Assembly: GCF_047600445.1 (NCBI RefSeq)
Contig: NZ_JASGKT010000002.1
Coordinates: forward strand, 2,480,001-2,544,000
DNA: 64,000 nucleotides
Direction of reading: 5' to 3'
Source of the DNA: Piscinibacter sp047600445
GTDB taxonomy: Bacteria > Pseudomonadota > Gammaproteobacteria > Burkholderiales > Burkholderiaceae_C
Shown here one piece after another: positions 47,619-55,512 of this stretch. How positions within the stretch are numbered: the first letter of the stretch is position 1; each line of letters opens with the position of its first letter. The notes under the pieces are model-generated. The model had not been told where the DNA came from and searched no databases. It was given only the letters and a program-made list of their open reading frames with translations. Both the position numbers and the translations under genes were made by a program.

Positions 47619-48748
47619 TGCGAAGGATCGTCCGGCTCGTCGCCGGGCGCGCTCGGCAGCGGCGCCGGCTCGCCCTGCGTGTTCAAGGGGACGGAGAGTA
47701 TCAGGGTGGTGCCGGCCGGGCCGCTGGACAGGTCGACCCAGCCGCCCACCGTGCCGGCGCGCTCGTGCAGGCCGCGGATGCCGAACGAGCGCGCCTTGGC
47801 CAGGTCCTGCTGCGACAGGCCGCGGCCGTTGTCGCTGATCTCCAGCGACATCACGCCGCCGGCCAGCGAGAGGTCGATCTGCACGTGCGTGGCCTGCGCA
47901 TGCTTGGTGATGTTGGTCAGGGCCTCCTGCGCGGTGCGGTAGGCCACCAACGGCACGCCGGGCGGCCACTCGGGCGCGTGCGATGGGATGCGCACCTCGC
48001 AGGTGACGCCGGTGCGCTTCTCGAAGCGCGAGGCGATCCATTGCAGCGCCGCCACCAGCCCCTGCTCGAGGATCGCCGGGCGCAGGTTGTGCATGATGCG
48101 CTGGCTCGACTCGATGGCCAGCGTCACCGTCTCCAGCGCCGACTGCGCGCGCCGCCGCACGCCTTCGTCGCCGGTGTGGCGCGCGATCCAGGCGAGGTCG
48201 AACTTCAGCGCGGTCAGCGAGCCGCCGACGTCGTCGTGGATCTCGCGCGCGATCGCCGCGCGCTCGTGCTCGATGCTGGTCTGCAGGTGCTGGGCCAGCT
48301 CGCGCAGGCGCTGGCGCGACTTGTTCAGCTCGCGGTCGGCGTGCTCGCGCGCGCGGCGCGTCTCGGTGGCCTCCACCGCGTGCAGCACGGCCGGCACCAG
48401 CCGCGCCAGGTTGTTCTTCAGCAGGTAGTCGGAGGCGCCGTTGCGCATCGCCTCCACCGCGGTGTCCTCGCCGATCTCGCCGGAGACCAGGATGAAGGGG
48501 ATGTCGCGGCCGCTGGCGCGCAGCAGGTCGAGCGCCACCAGGCCGGAAAAACCCGGCAGGTTGAAGTCGGACACCACCACGTCCCAGTCCTGCTTCAGCG
48601 CGGCCAGGAAGGAAGCCTCGGAATCCACGCGCAGCGAGCGCAGTTCGAGGCCGCCGTGGCGCAGGTACGCCAGCATCAACTCGTGGTCGGGAGCCGAATC
48701 CTCCAGGTGCAGGACGCGCAGCGCGTGGGTGAGCGGCGGAATCGGCAT
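47603..48748 (-). CDS. REC-containing NarQ-type sensor histidine kinase
   Basis: 381 residues, soluble. An N-terminal REC domain (about 8-125, LHLEDSAPDHELM with Asp61 in VVSDFNLPGF) precedes a coiled coil, a HisKA_3 dimerisation domain with His171 in AAIAREIHDDVGGSLTALKFDLAWI, and a HATPase (RTAQEALTNITKHAQATHV, DNGRGL). The kinase therefore receives phosphate from another protein rather than a direct ligand. It overlaps the start of its response regulator. Directly opposite (divergent from) the chemotaxis operon. Confidence 0.93.
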   Translation of the reverse strand: MPIPPLTHALRVLHLEDSAPDHELMLAYLRHGGLELRSLRVDSEASFLAALKQDWDVVVSDFNLPGFSGLVALDLLRASGRDIPFILVSGEIGEDTAVEAMRNGASDYLLKNNLARLVPAVLHAVEATETRRAREHADRELNKSRQRLRELAQHLQTSIEHERAAIAREIHDDVGGSLTALKFDLAWIARHTGDEGVRRRAQSALETVTLAIESSQRIMHNLRPAILEQGLVAALQWIASRFEKRTGVTCEVRIPSHAPEWPPGVPLVAYRTAQEALTNITKHAQATHVQIDLSLAGGVMSLEISDNGRGLSQQDLAKARSFGIRGLHERAGTVGGWVDLSSGPAGTTLILSVPLNTQGEPAPLPSAPGDEPDDPSQWGTL

Positions 48749-48808
48749 GCGTGAAGTATGCCCGCCCCGGCGGGTGCAAGCGGCCCGCGACGGGCGCCGG
48801 CATGCCCT

Positions 48809-48835
48809 CAATGACGGGCGCCCGGCTGCCGAAAA
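48809..48835 (+). promoter_or_regulatory. FliA-like promoter for the chemotaxis operon
   Basis: CAATG (48809-48813), 15-base spacer, CCGAAAA (48829-48835, preceded by TG). It fits TAAAG-N15-CCGATAA at three of five and six of seven positions with exact spacing. It lies 27 bases before the first gene of a chemotaxis operon, where a class 3 flagellar promoter is expected. Confidence 0.5.
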
Positions 48836-48862
48836 AGGCTGAGCACCTCCCGCGGAGCCACG

Positions 48863-49327
48863 ATGCCAGACCGCCCCGACACCGACCCCGGTGGGCCCAC
48901 CAGCCCGCTGCCGCTGATGGTCGCGGCCGACCTCCAGGACAACCTGATGACGGCCAGCAACGACCTGGAGCGCCTGCAACGCCTGCTCGGCGATGCCGGC
49001 GACGCGCTGCTGGCCCATTTCCACGGCGCCTCGGGGCAGTTGAACCACCTGCTACGCGCGACCGCGCAGCACCCCGACCTCGACGTGCGCCGCCTGCGCG
49101 ACGCGATGCAGCACATGGCCGGCGCGATCACCGCGATGCAGTTCCAGGACATGGCCTCGCAGCTCATCCATCACACCCACACGCGGCTGCGCAGTTGCGC
49201 CGACCGCCTGGCCGCCGAGACCATGGGCGACGACGAGGACGGCGCCGCCGTGGTCGCCTCGGCGCCGCCGCGGCCCAACCCCGTCACGCAGGACGAGATG
49301 GACGCCGGCTCCATCGAACTGTTCTGA
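48863..49327 (+). CDS. Small CheZ-like phosphatase candidate
   Basis: 154 residues, mostly helical, first gene before cheY. MQFQDMASQLIHH contains Asp96-x3-Gln100, the spacing and FQD context of the catalytic DxxxQ in CheZ (FQDLTGQ), where the Asp and Gln coordinate and activate water for CheY-P hydrolysis. Two long helices flank it. It lacks the CheZ C-terminal CheY-binding peptide, so docking would differ. It could instead be an uncharacterised regulator of CheY in the cluster; the name cheZ is not used here for that reason. Followed by cheY after 64 bases. Confidence 0.65.
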   Translation: MPDRPDTDPGGPTSPLPLMVAADLQDNLMTASNDLERLQRLLGDAGDALLAHFHGASGQLNHLLRATAQHPDLDVRRLRDAMQHMAGAITAMQFQDMASQLIHHTHTRLRSCADRLAAETMGDDEDGAAVVASAPPRPNPVTQDEMDAGSIELF

Positions 49328-49391
49328 ACCCGGCGGCGCCGCTCAAGAAATCCGCCGCCCGCCCGAAATCCACTCGTTACCGGAGCCCGAC

Positions 49392-49754
49392 ATGCATTCA
49401 ATCCTCGCTGTGGACGACTCGGCCTCGATGCGCCAGATGGTGTCCTTCACGCTCAAGAGCGCCGGCTACCAGGTGGTCGAGGCGGTCGATGGCCAGGACG
49501 CCTGGGAGAAGGCCGGCACGCGCGACTTCGACCTGGTGCTGACCGACCAGAACATGCCGCGCCTGGACGGCATCGGGCTGACGAAGAAGCTGCGCGACAA
49601 CCCGAAGTTCAAGACCACGCCCATCCTGATCCTGACCACCGAGTCGAGCGACCAGATGAAGCAGGCCGGCCGCAGCGCCGGCGCCACCGGCTGGCTGGTC
49701 AAGCCCTTCGACCCGAGCAAGCTGATCGAAGTGATCCAGAAGGTGATCCGCTGA
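49392..49754 (+). CDS. cheY: Chemotaxis response regulator CheY
   Basis: 120 residues, a single REC domain. AVDDSASMRQMV acidic pocket, phospho-acceptor Asp52 (LVLTDQNMP), Thr82/83 and Lys104 (WLVKPFDPSK) are in place. When phosphorylated by CheA it binds the flagellar motor switch. The ATG follows CGGAGCCCGAC. Its last base overlaps the start of cheA. Confidence 0.96.
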   Translation: MHSILAVDDSASMRQMVSFTLKSAGYQVVEAVDGQDAWEKAGTRDFDLVLTDQNMPRLDGIGLTKKLRDNPKFKTTPILILTTESSDQMKQAGRSAGATGWLVKPFDPSKLIEVIQKVIR

Positions 49755-51868
49755 TGGCCGAGGCGACTTCGGACGGCGCCGGCGCGGGCATCGACCTGAG
49801 CCAGTTCTACCAGGTCTTCTTCGAGGAAGCCGGCGAGAACCTGGAGCGCATGGAGCGGCTGCTGCTCGACATCGACATCGAGGCGGCCGACGACGAGGAG
49901 CTGAACTCGATCTTCCGCTGCGCGCACTCCGTCAAGGGCGGCGCGGCGACCTTCGGCTTCGGCGACGTGGCCGAGCTGACGCACCAGATGGAGACGCTGC
50001 TGGACAAGCTGCGCCGCCACGAACTCGCGCCGACCGCCGCGATGGTCGACGTGCTGCTGGCCTCGGGCGACGCGCTGCGCGCCCAGCTCGCGCGCCACCA
50101 GGGCGCCGGCGGCGAGGAGGTCGACACCGCCGCGCTGCTGTGCGACATCCGCGCGCTGGTGGCCGGCCAGGTGTCAGCGCAATCGGCGCAATCGGCGAAA
50201 TCGGCGTCGCCGGCGCCCGCCGCGCCGGTGGTGCCGGCGGCCCCGGCCGCACCCAGTGCCGCGGACCACGCACGCGCGCTGGAGCTGCGCGTCGGCCCGC
50301 TGGCCCAGCCCGCGATGGCCGACAACCTGATCGACCTGTTCAAGGAGATCACCGACCTCGGCACCATCGAGCCGATCGACGGCGGCCAGGCCAGCGACGG
50401 CATGCGCCGCTTCAAGGTCGTCACCACCAGCAGCGACGGCGACCTGCTGGACCTGTTCACCTTCCACGTGCCGCGCGAGGCGGTGGCGCTGCTGCCGCTG
50501 GGCCCCGGCTACGGCTTCCACGCCGGCAACCCGGGCGCGCCGCCGCAGGACGCGGCGGCCGACCCCGGCTACGGCTTCTTCGACGATGCGCCCGGCACGC
50601 CGGCCGGCCACGCTGCCACCCCCGCCGCGTCGGCATCGGCCGCCGCCAAGCCGGCCGCGCGCCCCGCCGCGAAAAGCGAGGCCAAGCCCTCGGCGGCGGC
50701 GCTGGAGTCGTCGACGCTGCGCGTCTCGGTGGAGAAGGTCGATCAGTTGATCAACCTGGTCGGCGAACTCGTCATCACGCAGGCCATGCTGGCGCAGACC
50801 GGCAAGAGCATCGACACCGCGCTGTACCAGCAGCTCGCCGCCGGCCTGGCCGACCTGGAGCGCAACACGCGCGACCTGCAGGAATCGGTGATGTCGATCC
50901 GCATGATTCCGATGTCGGTGGTGTTCAACCGCTTCCCGCGCATGCTGCGCGACCTGGCCGGCAAGCTCGGCAAGAAGGTCGAGTTCGTCACGCACGGCGA
51001 GGCCACCGAGCTCGACAAGGGCCTGGTCGAGAAGATCACCGATCCGCTCACCCACCTCGTTCGCAACAGTTGCGACCACGGCATCGAGCCGCCGGCCGAG
51101 CGCGTCGCGCGCGGCAAGCCCGAGCACGGCACGATCACGCTGTCGGCCTCGCACCAGGGCGGCTCGATCGTCATCGAGGTGCGCGACGACGGCAAGGGCC
51201 TGTCGCGCGACAAGCTGCTGAAGAAGGCGCGCGAGAAGGGCATCGACGCGCCCGACTCGCTGAGCGACGCCGACGTCTGGGCGCTGATCTTCGCGCCCGG
51301 CTTCTCCACCGCCGAGGTGGTGACCGACGTGTCCGGCCGCGGCGTCGGCATGGACGTGGTGAAGAAGAACATCGCCGCGCTCGGCGGCACGGTCGAGATC
51401 GACTCGGCCGAGGGCTACGGCATGAGCGTCAAGGTGCGCCTGCCGCTGACGCTGGCGATCATGGACGGCATGAGCGTGGGCGTCGGCGACGAGGTCTACA
51501 TCCTGCCGCTGTCCAGCGTGGTCGAGTCGTTCCAGGTGCGGCCGGGAATGATCCGCACGATCGGCGGCAACGGCCGCATCGTCGAGGTGCGCGACGAGTA
51601 CATGCCGGTGCTCGACGTCGAGCAGGTGTTCGGCGTGCCGCGCCGCGGCCTCGACAAGGGCAACGAGATCCTCGTCGTCGCCGAGGCCGAGGGCAGCCGC
51701 GTCGCGCTGCTCGTCGACGCGCTGCTCGGGCAGCAGCAGGTGGTCGTCAAGAACCTCGAAGCCAACTACCGCCGCGTCGACGACGTCTCGGGCGCCACGA
51801 TCATGGGCGACGGCCGCGTCGCGCTGATCCTCGACGTGGGCAGCCTCGTGCGCCGCTCGCGCCACTGA
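49754..51868 (+). CDS. cheA: Chemotaxis histidine kinase CheA
   Basis: 704 residues. P1 Hpt domain with phospho-acceptor His58 (FRCAHSVKGGAATFGF), a P2-like region (about 175-260), Ala/Pro linkers, P3 dimerisation (LRVSVEKVDQLINLVGELVITQAML), P4 ATPase (NSCDHGIEPP, DDGKGL, GRGVGMDVVKKNI) and P5 CheW-like domain (GDEVYILPLSSVVESFQV). It autophosphorylates under receptor control and passes phosphate to CheY (and CheB). Start overlaps the cheY stop. Confidence 0.96.
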   Translation: MAEATSDGAGAGIDLSQFYQVFFEEAGENLERMERLLLDIDIEAADDEELNSIFRCAHSVKGGAATFGFGDVAELTHQMETLLDKLRRHELAPTAAMVDVLLASGDALRAQLARHQGAGGEEVDTAALLCDIRALVAGQVSAQSAQSAKSASPAPAAPVVPAAPAAPSAADHARALELRVGPLAQPAMADNLIDLFKEITDLGTIEPIDGGQASDGMRRFKVVTTSSDGDLLDLFTFHVPREAVALLPLGPGYGFHAGNPGAPPQDAAADPGYGFFDDAPGTPAGHAATPAASASAAAKPAARPAAKSEAKPSAAALESSTLRVSVEKVDQLINLVGELVITQAMLAQTGKSIDTALYQQLAAGLADLERNTRDLQESVMSIRMIPMSVVFNRFPRMLRDLAGKLGKKVEFVTHGEATELDKGLVEKITDPLTHLVRNSCDHGIEPPAERVARGKPEHGTITLSASHQGGSIVIEVRDDGKGLSRDKLLKKAREKGIDAPDSLSDADVWALIFAPGFSTAEVVTDVSGRGVGMDVVKKNIAALGGTVEIDSAEGYGMSVKVRLPLTLAIMDGMSVGVGDEVYILPLSSVVESFQVRPGMIRTIGGNGRIVEVRDEYMPVLDVEQVFGVPRRGLDKGNEILVVAEAEGSRVALLVDALLGQQQVVVKNLEANYRRVDDVSGATIMGDGRVALILDVGSLVRRSRH

Positions 51869-51897
51869 TTCGCGTTTTCCGTGTTGGAAGCTCCCTC

Positions 51898-53598
51898 ATG
51901 AACCTGAACAACCTCAAGATCGGCCGTCGCCTCGCACTCGGCTTCGGCGCCCTGCTCGCGTTGATGGTGGTGATCTCCGCCGTCGCGCTCGCGCACCTGA
52001 AGACGTCCCGCGAGGCCGGCGCCTACGCCGTCGAGAGCGGCCGCCGCGCGGTGGTCACCACGCAGTGGACCGAGCTGACCGAGCTGAACATCGCGCGCAC
52101 GGTGGCGATCGCCAAGGCCACCGGCGTGCCGGCGGTGGCGAACCACTTCGCGCCGCAGATGAAGGAGACCTCGGCGCGCATCTCCGAGCTGCAGAAGGAC
52201 CTGGAGGCCTCGATCGAGAGCGAGGACGGCAAGCGGCTGCTCGCCGCCGTCGGCGAGCGCCGCAAGGTCTACCTGGAAGCGCGCGCGCAGTTGCAGGATC
52301 GGCTCAAGGAGTTCGACCCCGCGGTGGCCGACGAGCTGCTGAAGACCAAGGTGCTGCCCGCCGCGCAGGCCTACCTGGGCGCGATGCGCGAGCTGCAGGC
52401 GCTGGAGAGCGGGCTCGCCGCCGAGCGCATGGCGGTGGCCGACGCCGACGGCGCGCGCAGCCAGATCGAACTGGCCGCGCTGCTGGCGGTGGCGCTGCTG
52501 ATCGGCGTCGGCATGGCCTGGACGCTGACGCGCTCGGTGGTGCAGCCGGTGCGCCAGGCGGTGCACGCCGCCGAGGTGATCGCCTCCGGCGACCTGACCC
52601 ACAGCCTCGATTCGCGCCGCGGCGACGAACTGGGCGACCTGCTGCGCGCCGTCGGCCGCATGCAGGACTCGCTGCGCACGCTGGTGGGCCAGGTTCGCAC
52701 CAGCAGCGACAGCATCGGCACGGCCAGCATGGAGATCGCCAGCGGCAACCAGGACCTGTCCTCGCGCACCGAGCAGACCGCCAGCAGCCTGCAGCAGACC
52801 GCCTCCTCCATGGAGCAGCTCACCGGCACCGTCAAGCAAAGCGCCGACTCCGCCCGCCAGGCCAACCAGCTCGCCGCCTCCGCCGCCGAGGTCGCCCAGC
52901 GCGGCGGCTCCGTGGTCTCCCAGGTCGTGGCCACCATGGACGAGATCAACGCCTCCTCGCGCAAGATCTCCGACATCATCGGCACCATCGACGGCATCGC
53001 CTTCCAGACCAACATCCTGGCCCTCAACGCCGCCGTCGAGGCCGCACGCGCCGGCGAGCAGGGCCGCGGCTTCGCGGTCGTCGCCGGCGAGGTCCGCACC
53101 CTCGCCCAGCGCTCGGCCGAGGCCGCGCGCGAGATCAAGAGCCTGATCGGCGCCTCGGTCGACAAGGTCGACACCGGCTCCAAGCTGGTGGCCGACGCCG
53201 GCGCCACCATGGGCGAGATCGTCGCCTCGGTGCAGCGTGTCACCGACATCATCGGCGAGATCACCGCCGCGGCCGCCGAGCAGTCCGACGGCATCGGCCA
53301 GATCAACACCGCCGTCACCCAGCTCGACCAGATGACCCAGCAGAACGCCGCCCTGGTCGAGCAGTCCGCCGCCGCCGCAGAGTCGCTGAAGGATCAGGCG
53401 CAGCGGCTGAACCGGGTGGTCGGCGCCTTCCGCGTCACGCAGCAGCCCGCCGCCGCCGCGCCGCTGCCGCCGGCGGCCAGGCCCGCAGCCGCCAAGCCGG
53501 TCGCCCCCCGGCCCCTTGCCAGGCCGGCCGCGCCCAAGGCCGCCGAGCCCCGGCCCGCCGCCACGCCGCCGGCCGACGGCGACTGGGAAACCTTCTGA
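51898..53598 (+). CDS. Methyl-accepting chemotaxis protein with four-helix sensor
   Basis: 566 residues. Helix about 10-32, a periplasmic four-helix-bundle-type region (~33-195), second helix (~196-216), HAMP (~217-270) and a long cytoplasmic signalling coil with the hairpin tip containing GIAFQTNILALNAAVEAARAGEQGRGFAVVA. The C-terminus carries a Pro/Ala-rich flexible linker and ends DWETF, a close match to the NWETF pentapeptide that tethers CheR and CheB. From residue ~253 its DNA is almost identical to the next receptor gene. Co-transcribed with cheA and cheW. Confidence 0.95.
   Translation: MNLNNLKIGRRLALGFGALLALMVVISAVALAHLKTSREAGAYAVESGRRAVVTTQWTELTELNIARTVAIAKATGVPAVANHFAPQMKETSARISELQKDLEASIESEDGKRLLAAVGERRKVYLEARAQLQDRLKEFDPAVADELLKTKVLPAAQAYLGAMRELQALESGLAAERMAVADADGARSQIELAALLAVALLIGVGMAWTLTRSVVQPVRQAVHAAEVIASGDLTHSLDSRRGDELGDLLRAVGRMQDSLRTLVGQVRTSSDSIGTASMEIASGNQDLSSRTEQTASSLQQTASSMEQLTGTVKQSADSARQANQLAASAAEVAQRGGSVVSQVVATMDEINASSRKISDIIGTIDGIAFQTNILALNAAVEAARAGEQGRGFAVVAGEVRTLAQRSAEAAREIKSLIGASVDKVDTGSKLVADAGATMGEIVASVQRVTDIIGEITAAAAEQSDGIGQINTAVTQLDQMTQQNAALVEQSAAAAESLKDQAQRLNRVVGAFRVTQQPAAAAPLPPAARPAAAKPVAPRPLARPAAPKAAEPRPAATPPADGDWETF
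52655..53436 (+). repeat. 782-bp near-identical direct repeat, copy 1 (receptor signalling domain)
   Basis: This block equals 54082-54863 at an offset of 1427 bases. By eye the two copies differ only at 53394 (T) versus 54821 (C), a silent change. It encodes the end of HAMP, the adaptation helices and the hairpin tip of the chemoreceptor. Sequence identity ends sharply at both borders. Confidence 0.9.
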
Positions 53599-53621
53599 CC
53601 TTCCACAACGAGTCTCGCACC

Positions 53622-54878
53622 ATGAACGTCCAGGCCCTGCTGCGCAGCTTCACCATCCGCACCCGCATGCTCGGCGCCATCGCGATGGTGCTGGCGCTGC
53701 TCGTCGCGATCGGCTCGGCCGGCGTCTTCGGCATGTGGCGATTGCAGCAGTCGCACGAGGCGTTCGCGTCGCGCACCGCCGAGCAGCTCGCCAGGCTCGG
53801 CGGCGAGCAGCGCGGCACGATGGCCGACACGCTGGCGGCCGACGCCAGGGCGAGCGCCGCCGAGTCGGCGCGGATCGCCGGCACGACGCAGGCCGCCTTC
53901 CTCGCGCTGGTGCTGCTCGGCACCGTGGTGGTGGCGCCGCTGACGCTGCTGAACTCGCGCTCCATCGTGCAGCCGGTCGAGCACGCGCGGCAGATCGCGC
54001 AGGCGATCGCCTCGGGCGACCTGACGCGCCCCATCACCGTCGAGGGCCGCGACGAGGCGAGCGAACTGCTCGAGGCGCTGCGCCGCATGCAGGACTCGCT
54101 GCGCACGCTGGTGGGCCAGGTTCGCACCAGCAGCGACAGCATCGGCACGGCCAGCATGGAGATCGCCAGCGGCAACCAGGACCTGTCCTCGCGCACCGAG
54201 CAGACCGCCAGCAGCCTGCAGCAGACCGCCTCCTCCATGGAGCAGCTCACCGGCACCGTCAAGCAAAGCGCCGACTCCGCCCGCCAGGCCAACCAGCTCG
54301 CCGCCTCCGCCGCCGAGGTCGCCCAGCGCGGCGGCTCCGTGGTCTCCCAGGTCGTGGCCACCATGGACGAGATCAACGCCTCCTCGCGCAAGATCTCCGA
54401 CATCATCGGCACCATCGACGGCATCGCCTTCCAGACCAACATCCTGGCCCTCAACGCCGCCGTCGAGGCCGCACGCGCCGGCGAGCAGGGCCGCGGCTTC
54501 GCGGTCGTCGCCGGCGAGGTCCGCACCCTCGCCCAGCGCTCGGCCGAGGCCGCGCGCGAGATCAAGAGCCTGATCGGCGCCTCGGTCGACAAGGTCGACA
54601 CCGGCTCCAAGCTGGTGGCCGACGCCGGCGCCACCATGGGCGAGATCGTCGCCTCGGTGCAGCGTGTCACCGACATCATCGGCGAGATCACCGCCGCGGC
54701 CGCCGAGCAGTCCGACGGCATCGGCCAGATCAACACCGCCGTCACCCAGCTCGACCAGATGACCCAGCAGAACGCCGCCCTGGTCGAGCAGTCCGCCGCC
54801 GCCGCAGAGTCGCTGAAGGACCAGGCGCAGCGGCTGAACCGGGTGGTCGGCGCCTTCCGCGTCGCGGCGGCCGGCTGA
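53622..54878 (+). CDS. Methyl-accepting chemotaxis protein with very short sensor
   Basis: 418 residues. Two transmembrane helices (~18-40 and ~91-112) enclose only about 50 residues, too short for a four-helix bundle or a dCACHE domain, so it may sense through the membrane or by partner proteins. HAMP and signalling domain follow; from ~155 they are DNA-identical to the preceding receptor. It ends AAAG with no CheR/CheB-binding pentapeptide. The start at 53622 follows CGAGTCTCGC; there is no strong Shine-Dalgarno. Confidence 0.92.
   Translation: MNVQALLRSFTIRTRMLGAIAMVLALLVAIGSAGVFGMWRLQQSHEAFASRTAEQLARLGGEQRGTMADTLAADARASAAESARIAGTTQAAFLALVLLGTVVVAPLTLLNSRSIVQPVEHARQIAQAIASGDLTRPITVEGRDEASELLEALRRMQDSLRTLVGQVRTSSDSIGTASMEIASGNQDLSSRTEQTASSLQQTASSMEQLTGTVKQSADSARQANQLAASAAEVAQRGGSVVSQVVATMDEINASSRKISDIIGTIDGIAFQTNILALNAAVEAARAGEQGRGFAVVAGEVRTLAQRSAEAAREIKSLIGASVDKVDTGSKLVADAGATMGEIVASVQRVTDIIGEITAAAAEQSDGIGQINTAVTQLDQMTQQNAALVEQSAAAAESLKDQAQRLNRVVGAFRVAAAG
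54082..54863 (+). repeat. 782-bp near-identical direct repeat, copy 2 (receptor signalling domain)
   Basis: Second copy of the chemoreceptor block, matching 52655-53436 apart from one silent substitution. Flanking sequences (HAMP start before it, tail after it) are unrelated between the two receptors, so the exchange covers only the signalling domain. Confidence 0.9.
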
Positions 54879-54948
54879 AGAAGGCTTCAGTTCCGCCGCC
54901 CGCTGCCGAAACCACCGCAACCCGCAACCCGCGAGACGACACGACATC

Positions 54949-55491
54949 ATGGACATGATCACCGACGCCCGCCATGTGGCCCGCCACGAGGCCGCGCGCG
55001 ACGCCGCCAGCGCCGGCGGGGAATTCCTCACCTTCCGCCTCGGCGACGAGGAATACGGCATCGACATCCTGCGCGTGCAGGAGATCCGCTCCTACGAGCA
55101 GCCCACCCGCATCGCCAATGCGCCGGCCTTCATCAAGGGCGTGGTCAACCTGCGCGGCGTGATCGTGCCGATCGTCGACCTGCGCATGAAGCTCGGCTGC
55201 GCCGGCGCCGGGTACGACGCCTTCACCGTGGTGATCGTGCTCAACGTCAGGGGCCGCGTGGTCGGCGCCGTGGTCGACTCGGTGTCCGACGTGCTGCAGC
55301 TCGGAGCGGACGCCATCAAGCCGGCGCCCGAGCTGTCCAGCGCCATCGACGCCGGCTACATCACCGGCATCGGCACCGTGAAGACCGGCAGTGGCGACGA
55401 AGCCGCCGAGCGCATGCTGATCCTGATGGACATCGAGTCGCTGATGGCCTCGGCCGACATGGGCCTGGTCGAAAGCGCCGCCGCCGCCTGA
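54949..55491 (+). CDS. cheW: Chemotaxis adaptor protein CheW
   Basis: 180 residues. GEFLTFRLGDEEYGIDILRVQEIRSYEQPTRIANAPAFIKGVVNLRGVIVPIVDLRMKLG is the standard CheW core, with the loop that contacts CheA P5 and receptors. It bridges CheA to the receptor tips. Last gene of the cheZ-like/cheY/cheA/mcp/mcp/cheW operon; cheR, cheB and cheD are not in the window on this side. Confidence 0.96.
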   Translation: MDMITDARHVARHEAARDAASAGGEFLTFRLGDEEYGIDILRVQEIRSYEQPTRIANAPAFIKGVVNLRGVIVPIVDLRMKLGCAGAGYDAFTVVIVLNVRGRVVGAVVDSVSDVLQLGADAIKPAPELSSAIDAGYITGIGTVKTGSGDEAAERMLILMDIESLMASADMGLVESAAAA

Positions 55492-55512
55492 AGCCAGGCG
55501 GTTTCCCGACGG

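Noticed and set aside
52655..54863. Insertion element or transposon explaining the duplicated block
   Set aside because: No terminal inverted repeats, no target duplication and no transposase; the borders coincide with receptor domain borders.
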